7,095 bases of DNA from an uncultured Collinsella sp. (GCA_902478865.1 CABSNA010000070.1:1-7095), one strand, 5' to 3'; positions 1 through 6,251 are shown, counted from the first letter of the stretch. Notes: generated by a model not told the origin, from the sequence alone. Numbers and translations are program-made.

Positions 1-21
1 GTCTCGCAAGCGTTGCGAGAC
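1..21. other. Perfect 9-bp inverted repeat (hairpin or operator)
   Basis: Positions 1-9 (GTCTCGCAA) are the exact reverse complement of 13-21 (TTGCGAGAC), with a 3-base GCG spacer. No T-run follows on the plus strand, so it does not look like a rightward terminator. The tail needed for a leftward terminator would lie outside the window. It could also be an operator for the gene starting at 126. The role is undetermined. Confidence 0.45.
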
Positions 22-91
22 AGAGCGCTTGAAAGACGCAGGCAGGATGAATTTGTGTCCGCGCGAGTTCGTAGACTTCTCTGTAAGGTTA

Positions 92-113
92 AACGCCGGG
101 TATTCCGGCTGTT
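92..113 (+). promoter_or_regulatory. Leader hairpin abutting the HIRAN gene's ribosome site
   Basis: AACGCCGG (92-99) pairs with CCGGC (105-109) and GTT (111-113), with T110 bulged and a GTATT loop: eight base pairs in all. The helix ends exactly one base before the Shine-Dalgarno sequence at 114. The pairing is read directly from the sequence. Any effect on translation is inference, and a hairpin this small could arise by chance. Confidence 0.3.
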
Positions 114-120
114 AGAGGAG
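114..120 (+). promoter_or_regulatory. Ribosome binding site of the HIRAN gene
   Basis: AGAGGAG lies 5 bases before the ATG at 126. It is a strong Shine-Dalgarno match and fixes that start. No convincing -35/-10 pair is visible in the 125 bases upstream, so the promoter may lie outside the window. Confidence 0.75.
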
Positions 121-125
121 TTGCC

Positions 126-452
126 ATGTACGAGCCTTCACGTGTTCTTTTGTCGTTTCATATTGCAGGATTTCAATATGCCGACGGCGCTTTGGTCCTA
201 GGCGATCTTAAAGCGGGCGATAAACTGACGCTGTGCGCCGAGCGCGATAATCCCCATGATCCCGAGGCGGTTGCGATCTACTATGGCAAGACCAAACTTG
301 GCTATGTTCCGGGAAACGAGGTCGGCCCGCTGCCCTTGATGATGTATTACGGCCATGAGGACGTATTTGAGGCCCGCGTGCAGCAGGTCGCTCCCGAGCG
401 CAGCCCGTGGCATCAGGTGCGCGTTGGCCTCTACGTGGTGGATGCCCGCTAG
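126..452 (+). CDS. Stand-alone HIRAN-domain protein
   Basis: A 108-residue soluble protein that is almost entirely one HIRAN domain. The family's three signature blocks are visible: the first strand FHIAGFQY (residues 11-18), the core LKAGDKL...RDNPHDPEAVAIYY (28-53) with its Asn-Pro-x-Asp-Pro turn, and LGYVPGN (58-64). HIRAN domains in SWI2/SNF2 proteins such as HLTF bind DNA ends or damaged DNA; the stand-alone bacterial forms are uncharacterised. No signal peptide or membrane segment is seen, so it is presumably cytoplasmic. The ATG is set by the Shine-Dalgarno at 114-120. The next gene starts 18 bases after the stop, which suggests one transcript with the charge-split miniprotein and probably with the metallophosphoesterase. 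Family assignment is confident; a role in nucleic-acid binding or repair is inferred from the family. Confidence 0.85.
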   Translation: MYEPSRVLLSFHIAGFQYADGALVLGDLKAGDKLTLCAERDNPHDPEAVAIYYGKTKLGYVPGNEVGPLPLMMYYGHEDVFEARVQQVAPERSPWHQVRVGLYVVDAR

Positions 453-460
453 TCGGCAAT

Positions 461-465
461 GGAGG
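461..465 (+). promoter_or_regulatory. Ribosome binding site deciding the miniprotein start
   Basis: GGAGG lies 5 bases before the ATG at 471. The earlier in-frame ATG at 459 has no such site in front of it; the GGAGG is inside its reading frame. Translation therefore most likely starts at 471. Confidence 0.7.
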
Positions 466-470
466 CGGCC

Positions 471-650
471 ATGTTTGATGACGACGACCAGTTCGATCTG
501 ACAGACGATCCGTTTGAGTGGGATCTGCTACTCGACGACGATGAGTTGGAGCAGGATCGTAAGAAACGGCAGGACAAGAAAACTCAGAGTGACGCTTCGA
601 AAAAGCAAGACAAACGCCGCCGCGGACTGTTCGGCGGGCTCTTTGGATAA
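471..650 (+). CDS. Charge-segregated 59-residue protein of unknown function
   Basis: I do not recognise a family. The 59 residues fall into three parts. Residues 1-28 hold 14 Asp/Glu and no Lys/Arg. Residues 29-51 hold 12 Lys/Arg and only 4 Asp. The last eight residues are two GLFG units (GLFGGLFG) directly after RRR. No membrane span, signal peptide or cysteine is present. Both charged parts look disordered or helical, and the C-terminal tail is short and hydrophobic. The gene sits 18 bases downstream of the HIRAN gene, has its own good Shine-Dalgarno, and is followed 66 bases later by the metallophosphoesterase. An acidic DNA mimic, a chaperone-like partner of the HIRAN protein or a nucleoid-associated peptide are all possible, but none is shown. 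If the ATG at 459 were used, four residues (MEAA) would be added. Confidence 0.65.
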   Translation: MFDDDDQFDLTDDPFEWDLLLDDDELEQDRKKRQDKKTQSDASKKQDKRRRGLFGGLFG

Positions 651-670
651 CCGCCGCATCGCTGCGTCTG

Positions 671-676
671 TATACT
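671..676 (+). promoter_or_regulatory. Possible -10 element before the metallophosphoesterase
   Basis: TATACT is a 5-of-6 match to a sigma-70 -10 hexamer, 40 bases before the start codon at 717. No acceptable -35 hexamer sits 16-18 bases upstream. It may be a weak internal promoter, or chance in a cluster read from an upstream promoter. A near-palindrome centred on CACGTG (680-685) lies just downstream. Confidence 0.25.
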
Positions 677-703
677 TAGCACGTGTTAGACGCGTTGCGA
701 AAT

Positions 704-708
704 GAGGA
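704..708 (+). promoter_or_regulatory. Ribosome binding site deciding the phosphoesterase start
   Basis: GAGGA lies 8 bases before the ATG at 717. The upstream in-frame ATG at 702 has no Shine-Dalgarno, and its own codons overlap this one. The start at 717 gives MMWFTADLHLG, the usual way this family begins. Confidence 0.6.
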
Positions 709-716
709 CACAGACG

Positions 717-1262
717 ATGATGTGGTTTACCGCCGACTTGCACCTGGGCGATACGAATATCTTGCACGACATGGACCGGCCGTTTGGCTCGGTCGAGAAG
801 ATGAACCGCAAGGTCATCGATGCCATCAATGAGTGCGTGGCTGCGGATGACCGTCTCTACATCCTGGGAGACTTTACCTATCGTTTGCCCTTGGCGGAGG
901 CGGTGCGCCTGCGCGAGCGTATCGAATGCAAGAATGTGACGCTCATCCGCGGTAACCATGACGGCGACTGGGAAGATTCCGACGTACCGCAGATTTGGGA
1001 AGACGTGCGCGATTACCTGGAGATTGCTCCCGGCTATGCCAAGGGCCATCGTTTGGTTATGAGCCACTACCCCATGCTCAGCTGGAATGGCAAGGCGCGC
1101 GGCGCCATCATGCTGCACGGGCATATTCACAGCAGGGGAGACCGCACCAACGCGCGCAACCGCGATCGCGAGCGCCCTATCTTTCGCTACGATGTCGGTC
1201 TCGATGCCAACGAGTACAGGCCCGTAAGCCGCGATCAAATCCTGGGCTTCTTTGGACTGTAA
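717..1262 (+). CDS. Calcineurin-like metallophosphoesterase (COG4186 type)
   Basis: A 181-residue hydrolase with a full set of metallophosphoesterase motifs: ADLHLGD (D7, H9), GD (51-52), GNHD (79-82), SHYP with H117, and HGHIH (134-138). The C-terminal block YDVGLDANEYRPVS (158-171) is typical of the small COG4186-like subfamily. These enzymes bind two metal ions, usually Mn2+ or Fe2+, and cleave phosphomono- or phosphodiester bonds. The natural substrate of this group is not settled, so a nuclease, nucleotidase or phosphatase role cannot be chosen from sequence. No signal peptide is present, so it is cytoplasmic. All metal ligands look intact. It follows the miniprotein by 66 bases with no terminator between them, consistent with co-transcription, and it ends 57 bases before a strong terminator. 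Confidence 0.88.
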   Translation: MMWFTADLHLGDTNILHDMDRPFGSVEKMNRKVIDAINECVAADDRLYILGDFTYRLPLAEAVRLRERIECKNVTLIRGNHDGDWEDSDVPQIWEDVRDYLEIAPGYAKGHRLVMSHYPMLSWNGKARGAIMLHGHIHSRGDRTNARNRDRERPIFRYDVGLDANEYRPVSRDQILGFFGL

Positions 1263-1268
1263 TGCTCG

Positions 1269-1317
1269 AACCACCACACAAACCACCACAAAGGTGCCTG
1301 TCCCCTTTGTGGTGGTT
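1269..1317. repeat. REP-like palindrome with a duplicated arm
   Basis: AACCACCACAAAGG (1281-1294) is the exact reverse complement of CCTTTGTGGTGGTT (1304-1317), a perfect 14-bp stem with the 9-base loop TGCCTGTCC. The first ten bases of the left arm, AACCACCACA, also occur at 1269-1278, so the right arm has two possible partners. No T-run follows, and the stop codon lies just upstream. It resembles short dispersed intergenic palindromes (REP-like); that reading is inference because only one copy lies in the window. Confidence 0.6.
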
Positions 1318-1319
1318 CT

Positions 1320-1354
1320 GGCGCCGTTGCCATTATGGCGGCGGCGCCTTTTTT
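1320..1354 (+). terminator. Intrinsic terminator of the HIRAN-phosphoesterase cluster
   Basis: GGCGCCGTTGCC (1320-1331) pairs with GGCGGCGGCGCC (1337-1348) in a 12-bp stem with two G-U pairs and an ATTAT loop. Six T follow directly (1349-1354). This is a textbook rho-independent terminator for rightward transcription, placed between the metallophosphoesterase and the DUF2130 gene. Confidence 0.88.
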
Positions 1355-1401
1355 GTCCGTGCGGCGCGGTAGAGTGTAGGCGGTTGAAATTTGCGTCCAT
1401 C

Positions 1402-1407
1402 GAGGAG
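1402..1407 (+). promoter_or_regulatory. Ribosome binding site of the DUF2130 gene
   Basis: GAGGAG lies 5 bases before the ATG at 1413. The promoter must lie in the roughly 50 bases after the terminator at 1354. TAGAGT (1370-1375) is the only -10-like word there and has no good -35 partner. Confidence 0.7.
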
Positions 1408-1412
1408 CTGCT

Positions 1413-3170
1413 ATGAATGAGATCAAGTGCCCGCATTGTGGCGAAGTGTTTAAGGTCGATGCGTCCGGCTATGCGGATATCGTCAAGCAGGTGCGCGATG
1501 CTGAGTTTTCGCGCGACCTGGATGAGCGCGTGAAGGCAGTCCAGCGCGAGGGCGAGCAGGCGCTGGAACTTGAGCGCTCTCGTTCGACGGCTGCCTTGCA
1601 AAAGGCAGAGTCTCAGCGCAATGCTCAGCTTGTCGAGCAGAAGAATGCTGCAGCTCAGCAGCTGGCACAAGAGGTTGCCAAGCGCGATGCCGAGCTTGCC
1701 GAGCTGCGCGCCAAGCTCGAGAGCGCTGCCACGGAGCGCGAGAGCGCAAGCCAGCGCGCGGCGGTTGAGGCCCGTGCGGATGCGCAGAAGGAAAACGCAG
1801 AGCTCCAGCGTGAGATTGACAACCTGCGCGCGCAGCTGGGACGCAAGGATGACGAAGCCAAACTTGCCGAGGCGGCGGCGCGCAATGCTGCTCAAAACGA
1901 TCTGTCCGCCCGCGACGCTCAGATTGCTGAGCTACAGGCAAAGCTCTCCGCTGCGGACAAGGCCCAGGAGATGGCGCTTGCCGCTGCCGCGGCAGAGTCG
2001 CAGCGTGAGCTCGATGCCGCTCGCAGCGAGGCCGAGCGCGCGCTTGCTGACTATCGCGCGAAGGTACAAGAGAAGTTTTCCGCCGCAAAGGCTCAGTCCG
2101 AGCAAGAGACCGAGGGTCTGCGTGCCCAGCTGCGCGAGCAGGAGCTGACGGCCAAAATGAACCTATCGGAAGCGGTCGCCGCGGCGGAGCGAGAGCGCGA
2201 TGAGGCACGTGCCAAGCTGACGAGTGAGCTGGCGGTGCGCGATTCGCGTGAGGAACAGGCCAAGGCAGCCCACGAGCTTGAGCTCGCGCAGGCCAAGCGC
2301 GTGAGCGACGAGTTGATCCGCTACAAGGACGAAGAGATTGAGCGCCTTAAGGAAATGAAGATCCGCCTGTCCACCAAGATGGTGGGCGAGTCGCTCGAGC
2401 AGCACTGCGAGACCGAGTTTAACCGCCTACGCATGACGGCGTTTCCTAACGCGTACTTTGAGAAAGATAACGATGCGTCCGAGGGCACCAAGGGCGACTT
2501 TATCTTCCGCGAGTGCGACGCGAGCGGCAACGAGGTCATTTCGATTATGTTCGAGATGAAAAACGAGAACGACGAGACTGCGACCAAGCACAAGAACGAG
2601 GACTTCTTTAAGAAGCTCGACCACGATCGTCGCCAGAAGGGCTGTGAGTATGCAGTGCTCTGCACGCTGCTCGAGCCCGAGAGCGAGCTTTACAATGCCG
2701 GCATCGTGGACGTGAGCTATCGCTACGAGAAGATGTACGTGATCCGTCCGCAGTTCTTTATTCCCATGATCACGCTGCTGCGCAACGCCGCCATGGGTTC
2801 GCTGCGTTATAAGCAGGAGCTGGCGGAGTACAAACAGCAGAATATCGACGTCACGAACTTCGAAGCCAAGATGGAAAAGTTCAAGAATGATTTCGGTCGC
2901 AACTACGAGATCGCGAGCCGCAAGTTCCAAACGGCGATCGATGAGATTGACAAGACGATTAGCCATCTGCAGAAAACCAAGGAGGCGTTGCTGTCCTCCG
3001 AGAACAATCTGCGCCTAGCCAACAAGAAAGCCGACGATCTTACCATTCGCAAGCTCACGTGGGGCAACAAGACCATGAAGGCGGCGTTTGACGAGGCGCG
3101 TGGGGCTGCGACGGAGACAAACGATGAGCCAGCCGAGGCGGATTCGTATGAGGTCGAGGATGCCGAGTAG
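1413..3170 (+). CDS. DUF2130 (COG4487) coiled-coil protein with nuclease-like domain
   Basis: A 585-residue cytoplasmic protein of unknown function. In order: a short zinc-ribbon-like start with a single CPHCG (C6, C9); a very long Ala/Glu/Arg/Lys-rich coiled coil from about residue 35 to 325; a conserved globular DUF2130 region at about 320-470; a second helical stretch to about 545; and an acidic disordered tail (565-585). In the globular region, KGDF (D362) is followed by [10 protein letters not shown] (E381, K383) and then a Lys-rich helix and the strand CEYAVLCTL (411-419). This order, with an upstream Glu-bearing helix (326-335), matches the core layout of PD-(D/E)xK nucleases. I see the pattern directly, but the fold assignment is inference. 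The gene stands alone between two terminators, so it has its own transcription unit. Only one CxxC is visible, so metal binding would need dimerisation or other ligands. Confidence 0.85.
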   Translation: MNEIKCPHCGEVFKVDASGYADIVKQVRDAEFSRDLDERVKAVQREGEQALELERSRSTAALQKAESQRNAQLVEQKNAAAQQLAQEVAKRDAELAELRAKLESAATERESASQRAAVEARADAQKENAELQREIDNLRAQLGRKDDEAKLAEAAARNAAQNDLSARDAQIAELQAKLSAADKAQEMALAAAAAESQRELDAARSEAERALADYRAKVQEKFSAAKAQSEQETEGLRAQLREQELTAKMNLSEAVAAAERERDEARAKLTSELAVRDSREEQAKAAHELELAQAKRVSDELIRYKDEEIERLKEMKIRLSTKMVGESLEQHCETEFNRLRMTAFPNAYFEKDNDASEGTKGDFIFRECDASGNEVISIMFEMKNENDETATKHKNEDFFKKLDHDRRQKGCEYAVLCTLLEPESELYNAGIVDVSYRYEKMYVIRPQFFIPMITLLRNAAMGSLRYKQELAEYKQQNIDVTNFEAKMEKFKNDFGRNYEIASRKFQTAIDEIDKTISHLQKTKEALLSSENNLRLANKKADDLTIRKLTWGNKTMKAAFDEARGAATETNDEPAEADSYEVEDAE

Positions 3171-3189
3171 GGCATAGCGTATAGTGCAA

Positions 3190-3227
3190 AAGTGGGGCCG
3201 CTGGCGATGTTGCCAGCGGCCCCACTT
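3190..3227. terminator. Bidirectional terminator between convergent genes
   Basis: A perfect 16-bp stem: AAGTGGGGCCGCTGGC (3190-3205) pairs with GCCAGCGGCCCCACTT (3212-3227) around a 6-base loop. Read leftward, the stem is followed by TTTT in all (the stem's last TT plus two more) and then GC. Read rightward, it is followed by CATTTCGTT. The T-tracts are short, but the GC-rich stem lies exactly between the ends of the DUF2130 gene and the helicase gene, so it most likely stops transcription from both sides. Confidence 0.8.
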
Positions 3228-3249
3228 CATTTCGTTCCAGTATGTGCGG

Positions 3250-5931
3250 CTAGTCCTCGAGCAGGTCCTCGATAAAGCCGACGCGGTAGTTTTTGAAGAT
3301 GACCTCGCCGCCGTCTTGTGTGGCATCCAGGTCGACATCGCCCATGATGCCAAAGTCGTGGTCGCCATCCTCGTCGGCAAAAATCTGGTGCACGTGCCAC
3401 ACGTGATCGGTCTTCTCGTCGCTCTCGTCGATGGAAAACATCGCGGCGCTGCGGGCGTCTCCGTCGGTGAGGATTTCCTCGTGCTGCTCATGGTAGGCAT
3501 CGAGCGCCTTTTGCCAGCGGACCTCGCTCATGCCCCAGTCCTCGTCGAGCTCGCCCAGATCGCGAGCGTGCTCGCGGGCGGCAAGGGTCACGCGGCGGAA
3601 GAGCGCGTTGCGCACCAACAGTGTGCAGCCGCGACGGTCCGCAACGACCTCGTCGATGCCCTGCGGCGGTGCGGCGTCGAGTGCAGTGGGGTTGCCGGCG
3701 TTCTCCCACTCGTCCACCAGGCTCGAGTCGACCGAGCGCACCACAAAGCCGAGCCACGAAATGATGTCACGCAAGCGCTCATCGCGCTTCTCAATGGGAA
3801 CGGTGCGATCGAGAGAACGGTAGGCCTCGGCTAGGTAGCGCAGCAGAATGCCCTCGGAGCGGGCGATGCCGAGCTTTTGGATATAGCCCTTAAAGTCGCT
3901 CGCGCTCTCCAACATGTCGCGCAGGACGCTCTTGGGAGAGAGCTGGTAGTCGTTTGCCCAGGGTACTTCCTGGCAGTACTTGTCGAAGGCGGCATCGAGC
4001 AGGTCCTCGAGCGGCTTTTCGTAGGTGACATCCTGGATGCGCTCCAGGCGTTCCTCATATTCGACGCCGTCAGCCTTCATCTCGGCCATAGCGCGATCGC
4101 GCGCGGCGCGCTCCTGCGCGCGCAGCACCTGCTTGGGATCCTCGAGCGTTGCCTCGACCATTGAGATCAGATCCATGGTATAGGTCTCGCTCTCGGGGTC
4201 GAGCAGCTCCAGCGCGGCAAGCAAGAACGGCGAGAGCGGCTGGTCGAGCGCAAAGTCCTCGGGCAGATCGACCGTCAGTGCATAGTCGATGTCTGGCGCG
4301 GCGTCAGTCGGGGCGTCGGGCGCGGGCGGCACCTCGGTGCGAACGACGACGCCGGAATCGATGAGCGTGGCGAAGATTTCGTCGGCGCGAATCTCGAGCT
4401 TGGCCTTTTCCTCGGGGGTCTGCAGGCTTGTCTCGATGAGGTCGTGTACGCGGGCTCGGGCATCGCCACCCTGCTCGACCACGCTAATCACCATGGAGTG
4501 CGTGATGCGCAGGCGCGGCTTGAGCGTCTCGGGCTGCGTCTCGATCAGACGCTCAAAGGTCTGCTTGTTCCAGGTGACAAAGCCCTCGGGGGCCTTTTTC
4601 TTTTTAATTTTACGGAGCTTCTTGGGGTCGTCGCCCGCCTTGGCCATGAGCTTTGCGTTCTCAATCTCGTGCTCCGGGGCCTCGGCGATCACCATGCCCT
4701 CGGTGTCAAAGCCCGAGCGCCCGGCGCGACCAGCGATCTGATGGAACTCACGGGCGCGCAGGCGACGCATCTTGTAGCCATCGAACTTGGTGAGCGCGGT
4801 GAGCACCACGGTGTGGATGGGTACGTTGATGCCGACGCCGAGTGTGTCGGTGCCGCAAATGACGGGCAGTAGGCCCTGCTGCGCCAGGCGCTCGACCAGG
4901 AGGCGATAGCGCGGCAGCATACCGGCGTGGTGCACACCGACGCCACATCCGAGCAGACGTTTGAGGATCTTGCCAAAGGCCGTCGAGAAGCTCGTGCCTT
5001 TGGCGGCTTCCTTAATAGCCTCGCGCTGCTCCTTGCTGGCAATGCCAAAGTTGGCGAGGGATTGCGCCGTCGCAAGGGCAGCGTCTTGGCTAAAGTGCAC
5101 GATATAGAGCGGGGCCTCGCCGCGACGCATCGCGAGCTCGACCGTGCCCTCGAGCGAGGTCGTCACGTAGTCGTAGCTCAGCGGCACAGGGCGTGGGGCA
5201 TCGATGACCAAGTCGCAGGTAGCGCCGGTGTGTTCCTCGAGTGAGGCGGCGATCGCGGTGACATCGCCGAGCGTGGCGCTCATGAGCATAAACTGCGTGT
5301 GAGGCAGGGTGAGCAGCGGCACCTGCCAGGCCCAACCGCGATCGGGGTCGGCAAAGTAGTGGAACTCGTCCATGGCCACGCAGCCCACGTCGGCGCCCTC
5401 GCCCTCGCGCAGTGCGTCGTTGGCAAGGATTTCGGCCGTGCAGCAGATGACGGGCGCCTTGGTGTTGATATGCGTATCGCCGGTGATCATGCCGACGTTA
5501 TCGCGGCCGAGCACCTGTACCAGATCGAAGAACTTTTCGCTGACCAGAGCCTTGATAGGAGCCGTGTAGTAGCAGCGCTTGCCCTGCGCCATGCCCATAA
5601 AGAGCATGCCCAGCGCGACAAGCGACTTGCCCGATCCGGTCGGTGTGCCTAAGATGACGTGATCGCCGGCAGCCAGGTCCATGAGGGCCTCTTCCTGGTG
5701 GTCCCACAGCTCAATACCGCGATCGCTCGTCCATTCAAAGAAACGTTCGAAGGCTTGATCGGGCGTGAGCCATGGCTCGGGCTCGCTACCATCCTCGGGC
5801 TCCCACCAGGTGGGGGAGAGCGCGCCGAGCGAGCCAAACTCGGCTTCGGTTCCCGTGCCGCCCGAGAATGAGCTGGCGGCGCCGGCGCCGGAAACGGTGC
5901 TGGCGGCGGTATCTGTCGTGGTCTGTGCCAT
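3250..5931 (-). CDS. Ski2-like DExH-box helicase with DUF3516 C-terminus
   Basis: An 893-residue superfamily 2 helicase, predicted to use ATP to unwind or remodel RNA or DNA. Motifs run in order: Walker A GTPTGSGKS (95-103), motif Ia TAPIKALVSEKF (123-134), a DExH box MDEFHYF (187-193), motif III SAT (218-220), motif V GTDTLGVGINVP (360-371) and motif VI QIAGRAGRSGFD (398-409). The DEFHY box and the HHAGMLP block (334-340) are typical of Ski2/Mtr4-like helicases. Residues from about 560 to the end form the long acidic region assigned to DUF3516 in actinobacterial relatives. The first 40 residues are a Ser/Ala/Gly/Thr-rich, probably disordered leader. A Lys-rich segment (437-446) follows the helicase core. 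The start at 5931 is preferred because GAGAGAA precedes it and because an upstream extension in the same frame (to 6102) would run into the inverted repeat and shows no conserved sequence. All ATPase motifs look intact. The bacterial role is not established; RNA processing is the usual inference. Confidence 0.9.
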   Translation of the reverse strand: MAQTTTDTAASTVSGAGAASSFSGGTGTEAEFGSLGALSPTWWEPEDGSEPEPWLTPDQAFERFFEWTSDRGIELWDHQEEALMDLAAGDHVILGTPTGSGKSLVALGMLFMGMAQGKRCYYTAPIKALVSEKFFDLVQVLGRDNVGMITGDTHINTKAPVICCTAEILANDALREGEGADVGCVAMDEFHYFADPDRGWAWQVPLLTLPHTQFMLMSATLGDVTAIAASLEEHTGATCDLVIDAPRPVPLSYDYVTTSLEGTVELAMRRGEAPLYIVHFSQDAALATAQSLANFGIASKEQREAIKEAAKGTSFSTAFGKILKRLLGCGVGVHHAGMLPRYRLLVERLAQQGLLPVICGTDTLGVGINVPIHTVVLTALTKFDGYKMRRLRAREFHQIAGRAGRSGFDTEGMVIAEAPEHEIENAKLMAKAGDDPKKLRKIKKKKAPEGFVTWNKQTFERLIETQPETLKPRLRITHSMVISVVEQGGDARARVHDLIETSLQTPEEKAKLEIRADEIFATLIDSGVVVRTEVPPAPDAPTDAAPDIDYALTVDLPEDFALDQPLSPFLLAALELLDPESETYTMDLISMVEATLEDPKQVLRAQERAARDRAMAEMKADGVEYEERLERIQDVTYEKPLEDLLDAAFDKYCQEVPWANDYQLSPKSVLRDMLESASDFKGYIQKLGIARSEGILLRYLAEAYRSLDRTVPIEKRDERLRDIISWLGFVVRSVDSSLVDEWENAGNPTALDAAPPQGIDEVVADRRGCTLLVRNALFRRVTLAAREHARDLGELDEDWGMSEVRWQKALDAYHEQHEEILTDGDARSAAMFSIDESDEKTDHVWHVHQIFADEDGDHDFGIMGDVDLDATQDGGEVIFKNYRVGFIEDLLED

Positions 5932-5940
5932 GTGTTTGCT

Positions 5941-5947
5941 TTCTCTC
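5941..5947 (-). promoter_or_regulatory. Weak ribosome binding site of the helicase gene
   Basis: Read leftward, GAGAGAA lies 9 bases before the ATG at 5931. It is weaker than the sites of the rightward genes but is the only purine-rich block near any candidate start, and it favours 5931 over upstream alternatives. Confidence 0.5.
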
Positions 5948-5964
5948 GCGTTTGTCCGCCAACT

Positions 5965-5970
5965 ATTATG
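5965..5970 (-). promoter_or_regulatory. Possible -10 element of the helicase gene
   Basis: Read leftward, CATAAT matches the -10 consensus TATAAT at 5 of 6 positions and lies about 33 bases before the start codon. No convincing -35 is found at the right spacing in this GC-rich stretch. It would place the transcript start between the inverted-repeat element and the gene. Confidence 0.3.
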
Positions 5971-6052
5971 GCGTAGCGGCGGCGCGGGGTGCCAGCGCGC
6001 GAGAAAATGCAGGAAATGGGCGTTCTGCCCAGCCGTTTGGTGCGGTTGCCAG

Positions 6053-6175
6053 CTAAGTGAGTAGACTTTTTGCAATATCGCGAGCACGTGGCTTTTGCGC
6101 AAGGGATCTACCTGCGGTTTTAGTTTTCGCTATGCGGGTTGTGCTTGGCTATTGCAAAAAAGTCTACTCACTTAG
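6053..6175. repeat. 123-bp element with long inverted terminal arms
   Basis: The left arm (6053-6077, beginning CTAAGTGAGTAGACT and ending GCAATA) and the right arm (6150-6175) are reverse complements except that the central T-run has 5 bases on the left and 6 on the right. The inner 72 bases have little further pairing, apart from AGCAC (6083-6087) with GTGCT (6141-6145). The T-run lies inside the stem, not after it, so this is not a standard terminator. There is no clear target-site duplication at the ends and no coding capacity. A miniature transposable element, a dispersed extragenic palindrome or a structured RNA at the end of the methyltransferase transcript all fit. Confidence 0.75.
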
Positions 6176-6201
6176 GTTTGAGGGTCGTTTGCTGGCGCCT
6201 A

Positions 6202-6221
6202 TTTGCGCTTGTTTGCGCTTG
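6202..6221. repeat. Two-copy 10-base tandem repeat
   Basis: TTTGCGCTTG occurs at 6202-6211 and again at 6212-6221, followed by a partial third copy (TTTGC). It lies 30 bases downstream of the methyltransferase stop. The unit is short, and it may be replication slippage with no function. Confidence 0.5.
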
Positions 6222-6251
6222 TTTGCTGACGCCGCGACCATCAGAAGCCCC

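Larger units (their letters stand above)
5932..6251. other. 320-base intergenic region between the methyltransferase and helicase genes
   Basis: No gene was found here. From the helicase side it holds the weak Shine-Dalgarno and -10 candidates, a small 5-bp hairpin (TGGGC 6017-6021 with GCCCA 6027-6031), the 123-bp inverted-repeat element (6053-6175) and a two-copy 10-base tandem repeat (6202-6221). I see no normal intrinsic terminator just after the methyltransferase stop, so the inverted repeat may be the first strong structure its transcript meets. Confidence 0.6.

Noticed and set aside
702..716. Earlier ATG at 702 for the phosphoesterase
   Set aside because: No Shine-Dalgarno lies before it, while GAGGA is well placed for the ATG at 717, which gives the family's usual start.
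528..1895. A 455-codon open frame on the minus strand
   Set aside because: It runs antisense across the miniprotein, the phosphoesterase, the terminator and the DUF2130 coiled coil, all supported by motifs or good ribosome sites. Its length follows from high-GC codon bias, and its product has no recognisable domain.
1570..2148. Repetitive alternate-frame ORFs within the coiled-coil region on both strands
   Set aside because: They are low-complexity Arg/Ser/Ala-rich frames produced by the repetitive Ala/Glu/Arg codons of the DUF2130 coiled coil.
3184..3834. A 216-codon plus-strand frame starting in the terminator
   Set aside because: It starts within the bidirectional terminator and is antisense to the conserved C-terminus of the helicase.
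4595..4611. A/T-rich run in the helicase gene with two in-frame AAA AAG pairs, a possible slippage site
   Set aside because: Neither pair has the preceding A of the best heptamer, only a 4-bp stem follows, and the full frame continues through conserved sequence. It simply encodes a Lys-rich linker (residues 440-446).
5932..6102. N-terminal extension of the helicase to 6102
   Set aside because: The extra 57 residues cross the left arm of the inverted repeat, have no conserved sequence and lack a Shine-Dalgarno. The start at 5931 has one and gives a plausible leader.
6053..6175. Reading the inverted repeat as a CRISPR repeat pair or an attachment site
   Set aside because: There are only two arms in opposite orientation, with no array of spacers, no cas or integrase gene nearby, and no clear target duplication.
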